Source: Burkholderia cepacia
GTDB lineage: Bacteria > Pseudomonadota > Gammaproteobacteria > Burkholderiales > Burkholderiaceae
Assembly (NCBI RefSeq): GCF_001039005.1
Contig: NZ_LDWR01000022.1
Span: 1 to 64,000 of the forward strand
Reading direction: 5' to 3'
Length of the DNA stretch: 64,000 bases
The notes beneath the pieces are model-generated. The model saw nothing but the letters and a program-made list of their open reading frames with translations. It did no database searches and was not told where the DNA came from. Positions 17,819-30,819 of the stretch are shown here, piece by piece (position 1 is the stretch's first letter; every line of letters begins with the position of its first letter). The position numbers and the translations under genes were made by a program.

Positions 17819-19129
17819 ATGGCCGACCTTCGCTGCACCATCGCGGGCATCACTTCGCCGAATCCCTTCTGGCTCGCGTCCGCGCCACCGACCGACAAGG
17901 CCTACAACGTCAACCGCGCATTCGAGGCGGGCTGGGGCGGGGTCGTCTGGAAGACGCTCGGGCTCGATCCGCACGTCGTCAACGTCAGTTCGCGCTACGG
18001 CGCCGTGCAGTGGAACGGCCAGCGCATCGCGGGGCTGAACAACATCGAGCTGATCACCGATCGTCCGCTCGACGTGAACCTGAGAGAGATCGCGCAAGTG
18101 AAGCGCGACTGGCCGGACCGCGCGCTGATCGTGTCGCTGATGGTGCCGTGCAACGAGCGCGACTGGAAATGGATCCTGCCGCTCGTCGAGGATACGGGCG
18201 CCGACGCGGTCGAGCTGAACTTCGGCTGCCCGCACGGGATGAGCGAGCGCGGGATGGGCGCGGCGGTCGGGCAGGTGCCCGAATACGTCGAGATGGTCAC
18301 GCGCTGGGTGAAGGAAGGCACGAAGCTGCCGTGTCTCGTGAAGCTCACGCCGAACATCAGCGACATCCGGATGGGCTCGCGCGCCGCGTACAAGGGCGGC
18401 GCGGACGGCGTGTCGCTGATCAACACGATCAACTCGATCGTCGCGGTCGATCTCGATCACATGGCGCCGATGCCGACCGTCGACGGCAAGGGCACGCACG
18501 GCGGTTATTGCGGCCCGGCGGTCAAGCCGATCGCGCTGAACATGGTCGCGGAGATCGCGCGCGATCCGGAAACGCCGAACCTGCCGATCTCGGGCATCGG
18601 CGGCATTTCGTCGTGGCGCGACGCGGCCGAATTCATGGTGCTCGGCGCCGGTAGCGTGCAGGTGTGCACCGCGGCGATGCATTACGGCTTCCGGATCGTG
18701 TCGGACCTCGCCGACGGACTGTCGAACTGGATGGACGAAAAGGGCTACGCGACGCTCGACGACGTGCGCGGCCGGGCGGTGCCGAACGTGACCGACTGGA
18801 AATACCTGAACCTGAAATACGACATCAAGGCGCGCATCGACCAGGACCGCTGCATCCAGTGCGGGCTGTGCCATATCGCATGCGAGGACACGTCGCACCA
18901 GGCGATCACGCGCGAGAAGGACGGCGTGCGTCATTTCGAAGTGATCGACTCGGAATGCGTCGGGTGCAATCTTTGCATGCATGTGTGTCCGGTCGAGCAA
19001 TGCATCACGATGGAGCGCGTTGATTCGGGCGACTACGCGAACTGGACCACGCATCCGAACAACCCGGCGAGTGCGGATGCGGGGGCGGGCCCGGCAGGGG
19101 CACCCGAGAAACACGCGAAGGCGGCTTGA
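17819..19129 (+). CDS. preA: NAD-dependent dihydropyrimidine dehydrogenase subunit PreA
   Basis: 436 aa catalytic subunit that reduces uracil or thymine to the 5,6-dihydro form. It has a dihydroorotate dehydrogenase-like FMN barrel (ISGIGGISSWRDAAEFMVLGAG near residue 260; NFGCPHGMSERGMG near 135). A C-terminal ferredoxin domain follows with two [4Fe-4S] motifs (CIQCGLCHIACEDTSH near 343 and CVGCNLCMHVCPVEQC near 380). The last ~30 residues are a low-complexity tail. The tandem with preT mirrors E. coli preTA. The ATG at 17819 has CGGAGC 8-13 nt upstream. Confidence 0.94.
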   Translation: MADLRCTIAGITSPNPFWLASAPPTDKAYNVNRAFEAGWGGVVWKTLGLDPHVVNVSSRYGAVQWNGQRIAGLNNIELITDRPLDVNLREIAQVKRDWPDRALIVSLMVPCNERDWKWILPLVEDTGADAVELNFGCPHGMSERGMGAAVGQVPEYVEMVTRWVKEGTKLPCLVKLTPNISDIRMGSRAAYKGGADGVSLINTINSIVAVDLDHMAPMPTVDGKGTHGGYCGPAVKPIALNMVAEIARDPETPNLPISGIGGISSWRDAAEFMVLGAGSVQVCTAAMHYGFRIVSDLADGLSNWMDEKGYATLDDVRGRAVPNVTDWKYLNLKYDIKARIDQDRCIQCGLCHIACEDTSHQAITREKDGVRHFEVIDSECVGCNLCMHVCPVEQCITMERVDSGDYANWTTHPNNPASADAGAGPAGAPEKHAKAA

Positions 19130-19229
19130 CCTGCATCCGGCGGCGCGGGAGATCCGGCGCCGCTGTTGTTCGTTCCCCTGGGCCGGCATCGCGCGATGCC
19201 GGCGCTGACGTTTACGTGGAGTGGCTTCG

Positions 19230-22248
<3,019 letters not shown>

Positions 22249-22594
22249 ACGTTGCGTATCGCGCGGGGCGTGTCGGGTCGAACGGCACGCTCCGCGCGCT
22301 TGATCCTGACTTCCCATTCATGCGGGCGCCGCTTCTGCCCGATCCTGCCGCCGCTCCGCATCCCGTCAATGCGCTCAATATTTGGGACTGGTCGAGCGTG
22401 ATCTCGTCTCTCCGATCTCCCGGTACGTAGAAGAACTGAGCAAGTCGACGAATCACGCGACGCCGCTCGAACGCGGCCATTTTGTTTGCGTTGTCGGCGT
22501 GCATGCCTGCGAGTAATATCCACCGACAGCGTCGCGCGAGCGTTCCGGGCCGCGTGTCGGATAGACCAATAAAATTGAGAGAAAGGAGCACAAG
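22249..22594 (+). promoter_or_regulatory. Intergenic region upstream of the nucleoside operon
   Basis: 346 bp with no gene recognised. It ends in a good ribosome binding site (AAAGGAG, 5 nt before the GTG at 22595). A promoter for the transporter/phosphorylase/deaminase genes is expected; no operator was identified. Confidence 0.4.
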
Positions 22595-23869
22595 GTGGAT
22601 ATTCTGCGCAGTCTCCTGGGCATGTCGTTCCTGTTGTTAGTGGCTTACCTGCTGTCGAACAACCGGCGCGCGGTGAGCGGCCGGACCATGATCGCCGCGC
22701 TGCTTACACAGCTCGCGATCGGCGCGCTGGTGCTGTTCGTGCCGTCGGGCCGTGCGGCGCTCGGGGCGGCCGCGAACGGCGTCAATCGCGTGCTCGACAT
22801 GGGCAATCACGGCATCTCGTTCGTGTTCGGCGGGCTGGTCGACAGCCGGATGTTCCAGCTGTTCGGCGACGGCGGTTTCGTATTCGGCCTGCGCGTGCTG
22901 CCGATGATCATCTTCGTCACCGCGCTGATCGCGGTGCTGTACTACATCGGCGTGATGAAGTGGCTCGTCGCGATCCTCGGCGCCGGGCTCGCGAAAGTGC
23001 TCGGCGTGAGCCGGATCGAGGCATGCTCGGCCGTCGCGACGATCTTTCTCGGGCAGAGCGAGATGCCCGCGCTCGTGAAGCCGTTCGTGCGGAACATGAC
23101 GAGCGCCGAGATCTTCACGGTGATGGCGAGCGGCATGGCGTCGGTCGCGGGCTCGGTGCTGGTCGGCTACGCGGGCCTCGGCGTGAAGATGGAGTATCTG
23201 CTCGCCGCGTCGTTCATGGCGGTGCCGGGCGGGCTGCTGTTCGGCAAGCTGCTGTTTCCGACCGTCGAGCCGAGCCGCGTCGTCGTCGACGGTCTCGATT
23301 TCGACGACAAGCGGGCCGCCAACGTGATCGAGGCGGCGGCGTCCGGTGCGTCGGTCGGCCTGCGGATCGCGATCAATGTCGGCGCGATGCTGATCGCGTT
23401 CGTGGGGCTGATCGCGCTGATGAACCTCATCGTCGGCGGCGTGGCCGCGTTCGCGGGATTTCCGCAGATCACGCTGCTGGGCATTCTCGGCCACCTGTTC
23501 GCGCCGCTGGCGTGGATCATCGGCGTGCCGTGGCACGACGCGGCACTGGCCGGCAACTTCATCGGCGAGAAACTGATCTTCAACGAGTTCGTCGCGTACG
23601 GCGACCTGTCGCCCTACCTGAAGGGCAGCGAACACGTCGCGGCGGCCGGCCTGCAGGTACTTGACCCGAAGACGCTCGCGATCGTGTCGTTCGCGTTGTG
23701 CGGCTTCGCGAACTTCTCGTCGATCGCGATTCTCGCGGGCGGCTTCAGCGCGGTTGCGCCCGAGCGTCGCTCGGAAGTCGCGCGGCACGGCTTGCGCGCG
23801 CTGACGGCCGCGACGCTGTCGAACCTGATGAGTGCCGCGATTGCCGGCCTGTTCTTCTCCCTGCATTGA
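22595..23869 (+). CDS. nupC: NupC-family concentrative nucleoside transporter
   Basis: 424 aa inner-membrane symporter with a GTG start. Family hallmarks: the N-terminal helix followed by RAVSGRTMIAALLTQ, the FVFGGLVD and FVFGLRVLPMIIF segments, the IFLGQSEMPALVKPF motif that binds nucleosides, EKLIFNEFVAY, and CGFANFSSIAILAGG. It imports nucleosides with Na+ or H+. The two downstream genes (thymidine phosphorylase, cytidine deaminase) process pyrimidine nucleosides, so it probably supplies thymidine, uridine and cytidine. Confidence 0.93.
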   Translation: MDILRSLLGMSFLLLVAYLLSNNRRAVSGRTMIAALLTQLAIGALVLFVPSGRAALGAAANGVNRVLDMGNHGISFVFGGLVDSRMFQLFGDGGFVFGLRVLPMIIFVTALIAVLYYIGVMKWLVAILGAGLAKVLGVSRIEACSAVATIFLGQSEMPALVKPFVRNMTSAEIFTVMASGMASVAGSVLVGYAGLGVKMEYLLAASFMAVPGGLLFGKLLFPTVEPSRVVVDGLDFDDKRAANVIEAAASGASVGLRIAINVGAMLIAFVGLIALMNLIVGGVAAFAGFPQITLLGILGHLFAPLAWIIGVPWHDAALAGNFIGEKLIFNEFVAYGDLSPYLKGSEHVAAAGLQVLDPKTLAIVSFALCGFANFSSIAILAGGFSAVAPERRSEVARHGLRALTAATLSNLMSAAIAGLFFSLH

Positions 23870-23908
23870 ACCGTGCAGCAGCCACCGACCGATCGAGGAG
23901 ATGCAACG

Positions 23909-25225
23909 ATGTTTCTACCGCAGGAATTCATCCGCAAGAAGCGCAACCGGCAGCCGCTCGATCACGACGGGATAACCGCGTTCGTGCGTGGCGTGACCGA
24001 CGGCAGCGTGACCGAGGGGCAGGTCGCGGCGTTCGCGATGGCCGTGTACTTCAATGACCTGAGCGTCGACGAGCGAGTCGCGCTGACGATCGCGCAGCGC
24101 GATTCGGGCGACGTGCTCGACTGGCGCGCGCTCGATCTCGACGGACCGGTGATCGACAAGCATTCGACCGGTGGCGTCGGCGATGTGGTGTCGCTGATGC
24201 TCGGGCCGATGGTGGCCGCATGCGGCGGCTACGTGCCGATGATCTCGGGGCGCGGGCTCGGCCATACCGGCGGCACGCTCGACAAGCTCAGCGCGATTCC
24301 CGGCTACGACGTGATGCCCGATACGGCGGCGTTTCGACGAACGGTGCGCGACGTGGGCGTCGCGATCATCGGGCAGACCGCGCGGCTGGCGCCGGCCGAC
24401 AAGCGCATCTATGCGATTCGCGACGTGACGGCAACCGTCGAGTCGGTCGCGATGATCACCGCGTCGATCCTGTCGAAGAAGCTCGCGGCCGGCCTCGACG
24501 GGCTCGTGATGGACGTCAAGGTCGGCTCCGGTGCGTTCATGCCGACCGTCGAGAAATCGGCGGAACTGGCGCGCAGTATCGTCGACGTCGGCAACGGCGC
24601 CGGCATGAAGACGACCGCGATCCTCACCGACATGAACCAGTCGCTCGCGCCGTGCGCGGGCAATGCGCTCGAAGTGGCGTGCGCGATCGACTACCTGACC
24701 GGCAAGTCGCGTCCGGCCCGCCTGCATGAAGTCACGATGGCGCTCGCGGCGCAGTTGCTCGTCACCGGCGGGCTGGCACGCGATACCGCACAGGCGCGGG
24801 TGATGCTGCAGCGCTCGCTCGACTCGGGCGCGGCGGCGGAACGCTTCGCGAGAATGGTCGTGGCGCTCGGCGGCCCCGCGGATCTGATCGATGCGCCGTG
24901 GCGGCATCTTGCGCGGGCGGCGGTGATCGTGCCGGTGCCGTCGCGCGCGAGCGGCGTGGTGCAGCATGTCGATTGCCGCGCGCTCGGGCTGGCGGTCGTC
25001 GCGCTCGGCGGCGGCCGCATGCGCGCGGAAGATGCAATCGACACGCGGGTCGGACTGTCCGCGCTCGCGGAGATCGGGCAGCGCGTCGACGCAGGTCAAC
25101 CGCTCGGCTATGTGCATGCCCGCGACGCCGACGCCGCGGCGCACGCGGTGGAAGCGGTCCAGCGCAGCTACGTGCTGGGCGAGACGGGCGACGCGCCGCC
25201 GACCATTCACCAGCAGATCGGCTGA
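23909..25225 (+). CDS. deoA: Thymidine phosphorylase
   Basis: 438 aa pyrimidine-nucleoside phosphorylase, cleaving thymidine or deoxyuridine with phosphate to base and deoxyribose 1-phosphate. Signatures: [17 protein letters not shown] near residue 84, [22 protein letters not shown] near 111, and [16 protein letters not shown] near 207. It has the expected three-domain length. GAGGAG lies 7 nt before the start. The free bases released can feed the PreTA pathway upstream. Confidence 0.94.
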   Translation: MFLPQEFIRKKRNRQPLDHDGITAFVRGVTDGSVTEGQVAAFAMAVYFNDLSVDERVALTIAQRDSGDVLDWRALDLDGPVIDKHSTGGVGDVVSLMLGPMVAACGGYVPMISGRGLGHTGGTLDKLSAIPGYDVMPDTAAFRRTVRDVGVAIIGQTARLAPADKRIYAIRDVTATVESVAMITASILSKKLAAGLDGLVMDVKVGSGAFMPTVEKSAELARSIVDVGNGAGMKTTAILTDMNQSLAPCAGNALEVACAIDYLTGKSRPARLHEVTMALAAQLLVTGGLARDTAQARVMLQRSLDSGAAAERFARMVVALGGPADLIDAPWRHLARAAVIVPVPSRASGVVQHVDCRALGLAVVALGGGRMRAEDAIDTRVGLSALAEIGQRVDAGQPLGYVHARDADAAAHAVEAVQRSYVLGETGDAPPTIHQQIG

Positions 25226-25340
25226 GCCTGTACGACGAGCGTGCAGGCGTCGGCGGCCGCTTTGCATCATGGGCGTATCGTGCGCACCGGGATGCGGCCG
25301 CGGCGATGCATCCCAACCCACTACCGGAGGCACCATCGCG

Positions 25341-25730
25341 ATGGAACGAAACGAACTGATCGAACAGGCCAAGGCGGCGCGCGAACGCGCGTATGCGCCG
25401 TATTCGCGCTTCAAGGTCGGCGCGGCGCTGCAGGCGCACGACGGGACGATTTTTCACGGCTGCAACGTCGAGAACGCGTCGTACGGATTGTGCAATTGCG
25501 CGGAACGCACGGCGATGTTTTCGGCCATCGCCGCCGGCTATCGTCCGGGGGATTTCGCACGCCTCGCGGTCGTCGGCGACACGGACGGCCCGATCGCGCC
25601 GTGCGGCGCATGCCGTCAGGTGATCATCGAGATCGGCACGCCCGACATGGAAGTGATCCTGAGCAACCTGAAGGGCGCGGTCGACGTCACGACGGCAGAT
25701 ACGTTGCTGCCGGACGCGTTCCGGTTGTAA
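25341..25730 (+). CDS. cdd: Cytidine deaminase
   Basis: 129 aa zinc enzyme of the small tetrameric class. The catalytic motif CAERTAMF provides one zinc Cys and the proton-shuttling Glu; PCGACRQ provides the other two cysteines. Residues GCNVENASYGLCNCAER are typical. It converts cytidine or deoxycytidine to uridine or deoxyuridine. It is the third gene of the nucleoside set, 115 bp after deoA. GGAGG precedes the ATG by about 9 nt. Confidence 0.95.
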   Translation: MERNELIEQAKAARERAYAPYSRFKVGAALQAHDGTIFHGCNVENASYGLCNCAERTAMFSAIAAGYRPGDFARLAVVGDTDGPIAPCGACRQVIIEIGTPDMEVILSNLKGAVDVTTADTLLPDAFRL

Positions 25731-25764
25731 CGGCGCGCGCCGCGGCGAGCATGCGATGTAAGGA

Positions 25765-26880
25765 TCACGCGCCGTCGCGCGCTTCGCGGATCGGGATCAC
25801 GGTGCGCGCACCGCACTGGCGCAGCAGGTCGCGCAGTTCGTTGATGACCGGAAACACTTCGTGGTTCCAGTCGGCGCCCTGGCGATCGTGCGCTTCCTGC
25901 TCGCGCTCGACGATCCAGCGATCCTCGCGGAAGATGCGCTCGGTGAACCAGACGAGCAGCGGCCACGCGAGATCGAGCGCGAACGGTATGCCGGGCTTGT
26001 GGATCGACAGCAGTCCGAACGTGCGGTTGGTGCGTTGCTCGGCGTCGAGCGGCACGTAGACGATCCACAGGTCCATCACGAGCGTGCCTTCGCTCGAACG
26101 GATCTGCAGCGTCTGGTACGGGTAGCCGGTGCGCACCGTCATCACGCTCTTGTCGGACTGGTCGGACGCCTTCTTGCTCGCGCCGAACACGAGCGCTTCG
26201 CCGACCGGCTGCTTGCCTTCCATCCGCGCGAACGTGTAGTCGACCTCGACCCAGTCGTCGCCGCGGCGACGGCCTACCGAACGCGCGCGCATCTGCCCCA
26301 TCTGCTTGCGGTGCAGGAACTGATGGTTCATGTCCATCAGGTTCTCGTGCATGAACGAGTAGTGGCATTTGACCTCGCGGCCGAAGCGGCGGGTCTTGTA
26401 CGTGCGGTTGTCCGCCGATTCGAGCGCGGGGAACGGCCGCTGGTCGGCGAGCGTCGCGTCGCCCGGAAACACGAAGATCAGCCCGTGTGCTTCGCGGCAA
26501 GGATACGCGCGCACGCCGTTGGGCAAACGCTCGCGGCCGAGGTAGGGCACGTCGACGCAGCGGCCGCTGTCGCACGCGTAGGTCCAGCCGTGATAGCAGC
26601 AGCGCAGCGTTTCGCCGCTCACGACCCCTGCATGCAGTGGCACCTGGCGGTGCGCGCAACGATCTTCGAGCGCGTACACGGCGCCCGACTCGGTGCGCAC
26701 GAGCACGATCGGATCGCCGGCGAAGCGCACGCCGAGCGTCTTGCCGCGCTTCAGCTCACGCGACCAGGCAAGCGGATACCAGTGATCGGGGTGAATGGGC
26801 ACGCGGCGCAGGTCGCGCACGACCGCGCCGGTGGATGGTTCCTCGAGGGTGTTGCTGTCAGGCAAAGGCACTGCGCGCAT
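25765..26880 (-). CDS. Rieske [2Fe-2S] aromatic ring-hydroxylating oxygenase, alpha-subunit-like
   Basis: 371 aa. The N-terminal Rieske domain has Cys75-x-His77 (CAHRQVPL) and Cys94-x2-His97 (CCYHGWTY). The C-terminal catalytic domain has the mononuclear iron motif in ENLMDMNHQFLHRKQMG. Size and motifs fit the homotrimeric VanA-type monooxygenase/demethylase group. No reductase or ferredoxin gene is adjacent, so its electron donor must be encoded elsewhere. The start at 26880 is supported by GGAGG 8 nt upstream; an in-frame ATG at 26922 is less likely. It converges on cdd. Confidence 0.85.
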   Translation of the reverse strand: MRAVPLPDSNTLEEPSTGAVVRDLRRVPIHPDHWYPLAWSRELKRGKTLGVRFAGDPIVLVRTESGAVYALEDRCAHRQVPLHAGVVSGETLRCCYHGWTYACDSGRCVDVPYLGRERLPNGVRAYPCREAHGLIFVFPGDATLADQRPFPALESADNRTYKTRRFGREVKCHYSFMHENLMDMNHQFLHRKQMGQMRARSVGRRRGDDWVEVDYTFARMEGKQPVGEALVFGASKKASDQSDKSVMTVRTGYPYQTLQIRSSEGTLVMDLWIVYVPLDAEQRTNRTFGLLSIHKPGIPFALDLAWPLLVWFTERIFREDRWIVEREQEAHDRQGADWNHEVFPVINELRDLLRQCGARTVIPIREARDGA

Positions 26881-27091
26881 GCGTGACGCCTCCTGGCTGG
26901 GCGATTGTTCCGAACGCCGCATCGTGGCGGCGGGGATCTGAAGAAGTCTACGCGAAGTTGCCCGGTACGGCGGACGCGATGCGGGTTTGCCCCGGCACGG
27001 CGGCAGGTGTTTCGTTGATGCGGCGCAAACCGGGCCGCAGGGCGGCGCGCGCGCTGGCCGCGCGGCACCGCATCATGCGGCCGGTTGAGGA

Positions 27092-27838
27092 TCACGAGCC
27101 GGTGTCGCTCCACAGCACCGCGTTCGTGCGGTACAGCGCCGGGAAGCGCTGCTTCAGCCCGGCGACCTTCGGCAGGTCGTTGAACGCGATATACGGCGCG
27201 TCGGGATGCAGCTCGAGGTAGTTCTGGTGATAGGCCTCGGCCGGATAGAACCCCTTGTACGCCTCGACGCGCGTGACGACCGGCGCGGCAAACACGTGCG
27301 CGGCGCCGAGCTGGGCGATGTACGCGGTCGCGACCGCGCGTTGCTGCGCGGTGGTCGGGAAGATCGCGGACCGGTACTGCGTCCCGTCGTCGGGGCCCTG
27401 ACGGTTGAGCTCGGTCGGGTCGTGCACGACCGAGAAGAACACCTGCAGCAGCCGGCCGTACGTGATCTGCGTCGGGTCGTAGACGATGCGAACCGATTCC
27501 GCATGCCCCGTCAGCCCCGAGCCGACGAGCGCGTAGTGCGCGGTTTCGGATGCGCCGCCCGCATAACCGGCCGTGACCTGCTTCACGCCCTTCACGTGCT
27601 CGAACACGCCCTGTACGCCCCAGAAGCAACCGCCGGCGAGCACGGCCGTCTCGTCGTGGGCCGTGCCGGGCGTTTCGTCGAGCGTCGGCGCGGGTACGGT
27701 GCGCATCGGCTCGGCGGAATTGACGACGCGCTGGAAGCCGAACACGGCCGCGACGGCGACGGCGATGGCGCCGATGCGGCGCAGCATCGCTGCGCGCCGT
27801 CGCGACGCGGAATCTCGGGTGGGTGTCGGGTTCATCAT
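27092..27838 (-). CDS. msrA: Exported peptide-methionine (S)-S-oxide reductase MsrA
   Basis: 248 aa. A hydrophobic N-terminal segment (RRIGAIAVAVAAVFGFQRVV, about residues 19-38) suggests export or membrane anchoring. The MsrA domain begins near residue 65 with catalytic GGCFWGVQ, followed by YAGG and the conserved VVHDPTELNRQGPDDGTQYRSAIF. MsrA reduces the S form of methionine sulfoxide in damaged proteins. AAGGAG precedes tandem ATGs at 27838 and 27835. Same strand and spacing as the DipZ-like and MsrB genes, suggesting one repair operon. Confidence 0.92.
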   Translation of the reverse strand: MMNPTPTRDSASRRRAAMLRRIGAIAVAVAAVFGFQRVVNSAEPMRTVPAPTLDETPGTAHDETAVLAGGCFWGVQGVFEHVKGVKQVTAGYAGGASETAHYALVGSGLTGHAESVRIVYDPTQITYGRLLQVFFSVVHDPTELNRQGPDDGTQYRSAIFPTTAQQRAVATAYIAQLGAAHVFAAPVVTRVEAYKGFYPAEAYHQNYLELHPDAPYIAFNDLPKVAGLKQRFPALYRTNAVLWSDTGS

Positions 27839-27893
27839 GTGCTCCTTCTGAATGCGTTGGCGAAGACGGTGGCCGGGTGGCGGCGGCGCGGGT

Positions 27894-29738
27894 TCAACCG
27901 AAAGTGAATGCGTACACATCGACCCCGCGATCGAGAAACTCGATCGCGAACGTGCGGTCGGCGATCGCGCCGGGCTGCCGGACGAGCTGGTACAGGCGCT
28001 GTCCGGTGACGGTGCCGTAGCCCTGCGCGTCGACGTCGGCGCCGTGCGCGGCACCGGGCGCCGCGCCGTCGAGCGTCACGCGAAAGCGCACGGGCTGGCC
28101 GTTCGCGCCCGGGCCGAGCACGAGGTGCAGGTCGCGCGCATGGAAGCGGTAGACGATCCGGCCGTCCGGCGCGGCGAGCGACGCGCGTTCGGCGCCGACC
28201 TGCCACGTGCCGGCGAGGCCCCAGTCGTTGAGGTCGGGGCGAGCCGGCGCGTCGTAGCGGTGCGCCGTATCGCGCACGACGCCGCCCGGCGACGAGAAGT
28301 CTTCAGCGCGCGCATAACCGACATAGGTTTCGGGCGAGCGGACATCCGCGGTGTCCGCAGCCGCGAGCGCGCCGCTCGCGGGCGCACCGGCGAGGCCGAG
28401 CGGCACGTTCAGCGCTTCCGGATGGCCGGCTTCTGCAAGCAGCGACTGGATCGCGCGTTCCGACTGCGCGTATTCGCCTTCGCCGAAGTGGTGATGGCGG
28501 ATGCGCCCCTGTGCGTCGATGAAATAGTGCGCGGGCCAGTATTCGTTGCCGAACGCGCGCCAGATCGAATAGCCGTTGTCGATCGCGACCGGGAAGTCGA
28601 TGCCGAGATCGTGCACGGCCTTCTTCACGTTGCCGATGTCGCGTTCGAACGCGAATTCCGGCGCGTGCACGCCGATCACGACGAGCCCGTACGGCGCGTA
28701 CTTGCGTGCCCACGCGGTCGTGTACGGCAGCGTGCGCAGGCAGTTGATGCACGAATACGTCCAGAAATCGACGAGCACGACCTTGCCGCGCAGGCCGGCC
28801 GCCGTCAGCGGCGGCGAGTTCAGCCATTGCACGGCACCGTCGAGCGACGGCAGCGTGCCTTCGATGGGCAGCGCGGACGGCGCCGCGTCGGCCACGCGCA
28901 TCATCGCGCCACCGGCCTGCGCGCCATCGGCAGTCGCGGCCATCATCGCGCCGCCGCTTGCATTGGCGGCCGCGTTGCCCGTTGCGGCCGTCGCCGCCGG
29001 TGCGCCGTTCGAGCGCCCGCCGAGCCGGTCGACGAGCTTCGTCTCGAGCCCGCCCGTCGTGACGGTCGACAGTTGCGCGAGCGCGCCGGTATCGAGGCCG
29101 AGCGCGATCGCGCCGGTACCGGCCAGCAGCGCCGCGCCGATCCCGCGCCGGATCCATTCGCCGGCGCCGAGCGAGCGCTTCATCGCGGCGAACACCTTGC
29201 CGCCGATCACGAGCGCGACGCCGAGCGACGTCGCCGCGCCGGCCGCATACGCGACGAGCAGCAGCGTCGTGCCGACGCTCGCGCCGCGCAGCGCCGCGCC
29301 GGTCAGCACGAGGCCGAGGATCGGGCCTGCGCACGGCGCCCACAGCAGGCCCGTGGCGACGCCGAGCAACAGCGACGACGCGGGGCCGGCCGGGCGGCCG
29401 TCGCGTTGCGCGAAGCCGGTGAGCCGGTTGCCGGCGGCGACGAGCGGGCGCGTCAGGTGTTCCGCGAAGCGCGGCATCAGCAGCGTCAGGCCGAACACCG
29501 CGAGCAGCACGATGGCGATCCAGCGGCCGGCCTGGTTGGCCTGAGCGACCCAGCCGCCGCCGACGGCCGCGAGCGTCGCGACGACGGCGAACGTGAGCGC
29601 CATGCCGGCCAGCAGCGGCAGGCCGGTGCGCACGAACGGCTGGTCGGCGCGCGCGAACACGAACGGCAGCACGGGCAGGATGCACGGGCTCAGGATCGTG
29701 AGCACGCCGCCGAGATAGGCAAGGACGATGAGCAGCAT
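27894..29738 (-). CDS. DipZ-like thiol-disulfide interchange protein (CcdA/DsbD membrane domain plus thioredoxin-like domain)
   Basis: 614 aa. The N-terminal ~240 residues form a CcdA/DsbD-like membrane domain (MLLIVLAYLGGVLTILSPCILPVLPFVF; second cysteine in GLLWAPCAGPILG). After an Ala/Gly-rich linker comes a periplasmic redoxin domain with a C-x2-C site in YSCINCLRTLP (about residues 330-340) and the HAPEFAFERD and EYWPAHYFID segments. A C-terminal beta-rich domain (about 480-614) completes the DipZ arrangement. It moves reducing power across the inner membrane to exported thiol proteins. Flanked on both sides by msrA and msrB, it is the likely electron source for both. Confidence 0.88.
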   Translation of the reverse strand: MLLIVLAYLGGVLTILSPCILPVLPFVFARADQPFVRTGLPLLAGMALTFAVVATLAAVGGGWVAQANQAGRWIAIVLLAVFGLTLLMPRFAEHLTRPLVAAGNRLTGFAQRDGRPAGPASSLLLGVATGLLWAPCAGPILGLVLTGAALRGASVGTTLLLVAYAAGAATSLGVALVIGGKVFAAMKRSLGAGEWIRRGIGAALLAGTGAIALGLDTGALAQLSTVTTGGLETKLVDRLGGRSNGAPAATAATGNAAANASGGAMMAATADGAQAGGAMMRVADAAPSALPIEGTLPSLDGAVQWLNSPPLTAAGLRGKVVLVDFWTYSCINCLRTLPYTTAWARKYAPYGLVVIGVHAPEFAFERDIGNVKKAVHDLGIDFPVAIDNGYSIWRAFGNEYWPAHYFIDAQGRIRHHHFGEGEYAQSERAIQSLLAEAGHPEALNVPLGLAGAPASGALAAADTADVRSPETYVGYARAEDFSSPGGVVRDTAHRYDAPARPDLNDWGLAGTWQVGAERASLAAPDGRIVYRFHARDLHLVLGPGANGQPVRFRVTLDGAAPGAAHGADVDAQGYGTVTGQRLYQLVRQPGAIADRTFAIEFLDRGVDVYAFTFG

Positions 29739-29773
29739 GGTGCGTTCTCCAGTCGGTCAGGAGTGGGGCCGGA

Positions 29774-30304
29774 TCAGGCGGCGGTCGTGTGGAAGGTGAG
29801 CGCGAGGCCGTTCATGCAGTAGCGCAGGCCGGTGGGCGGCGGGCCGTCGTCGAACACGTGGCCGAGATGGCCGCCGCAGCGGTGGCAATGCACTTCGGTG
29901 CGGACCATCCCGAACGACGCGTCGGCGTTGGTATCGACCGCGTGGTCGAGCGGTTTCCAGAAGCTCGGCCAGCCGGTGTGGCTGTCGAACTTGGTGGCCG
30001 ACGAGAACAGCGCGAGGCTGCAGCCCGCGCACGCGAACGTGCCGTGCCGGTGCTCGTCGTTCAGCGGGCTGCTGTACGGCCGCTCGGTGCCGGCTTCGCG
30101 CAGGATCGTGTACTGGGCGGGCGTGAGCCGGCGATGCCACTCGGCGTCGCTGAGCGTGACCTCGAAAGGGGCGGCCGGCTGCGGGGCGGCGGGCGGCGCG
30201 GCGAATGCGCGGCCGACCAGCGCGCGGCGGCCGACGGACGACAGGGTCGCGAGCGCGGCGAGGCCGGTGGCGCCGGCGAACAGCAGGTGTCTGCGGGTGG
30301 ACAT
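29774..30304 (-). CDS. msrB: Peptide-methionine (R)-S-oxide reductase MsrB, TAT-exported
   Basis: 176 aa starting MSTRRHLLFAGATGLAALAT, a twin-arginine-type signal that ends near AFAAPPAA. The MsrB domain has zinc cysteines in CAGCSLALF and CHRCGGHLGHVF, SHTGWPSF, and the catalytic Cys in LRYCMNGLAL. It reduces the R form of methionine sulfoxide. GGAG lies 8 nt before the ATG at 30304. With msrA it covers both stereoisomers outside the cytoplasm. This is the last gene before the change to AT-richer island sequence. Confidence 0.92.
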   Translation of the reverse strand: MSTRRHLLFAGATGLAALATLSSVGRRALVGRAFAAPPAAPQPAAPFEVTLSDAEWHRRLTPAQYTILREAGTERPYSSPLNDEHRHGTFACAGCSLALFSSATKFDSHTGWPSFWKPLDHAVDTNADASFGMVRTEVHCHRCGGHLGHVFDDGPPPTGLRYCMNGLALTFHTTAA

Positions 30305-30708
30305 GATGGGCTCCTGGAAGCAGGTCCTGAAAATATGCGCCCATCGTAGGCAGAGGCCGGTGTCCAAGTCCTCACGGAAAGTTAAATGAATTGTGATGAA
30401 TGGCGGGGGGAGGGGGGGAGGTGCGTGGGAATCAGGCCAAGCCCCGACTGGCAAGGGCCTTCGAGCGGGTGAGCCGCCGATGTTTACCGAGCACCTGTTC
30501 GCGTTGTGATTTTTTGTGTTTTTTTAGTGTTCGTCGCGTGGCGTGGCGAATCCGGACTTTGGCTTGCCGATCGAATCGGGCTGAGGCACGACCGTTGTTT
30601 GACTGCGGTCGCGAATCGCGCTGAGCGTCTGATGCGCATTGATAGACGGATGAATTTGCAAGCTGGCACGACCGACGCGTGGTGCGCGTGTCGACGCGGA
30701 AGCTTGAC

Positions 30709-30726
30709 AGTTTCTACGTAGAAACT
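30709..30726. repeat. 18-bp perfect palindrome
   Basis: AGTTTCTACGTAGAAACT reads the same on both strands, with no spacer. Such sites are often operators of small dimeric regulators. No regulator gene is seen next to it. Confidence 0.5.
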
Positions 30727-30819
30727 TCAGAAAGTGAGTTCGGACGTGCGCCGTTGGGCAGTGAAATGGCGCCGCGATGCGCTCCGCCGAAGTGGTCTGT
30801 TCCGAGGCGGGATGCGGCG

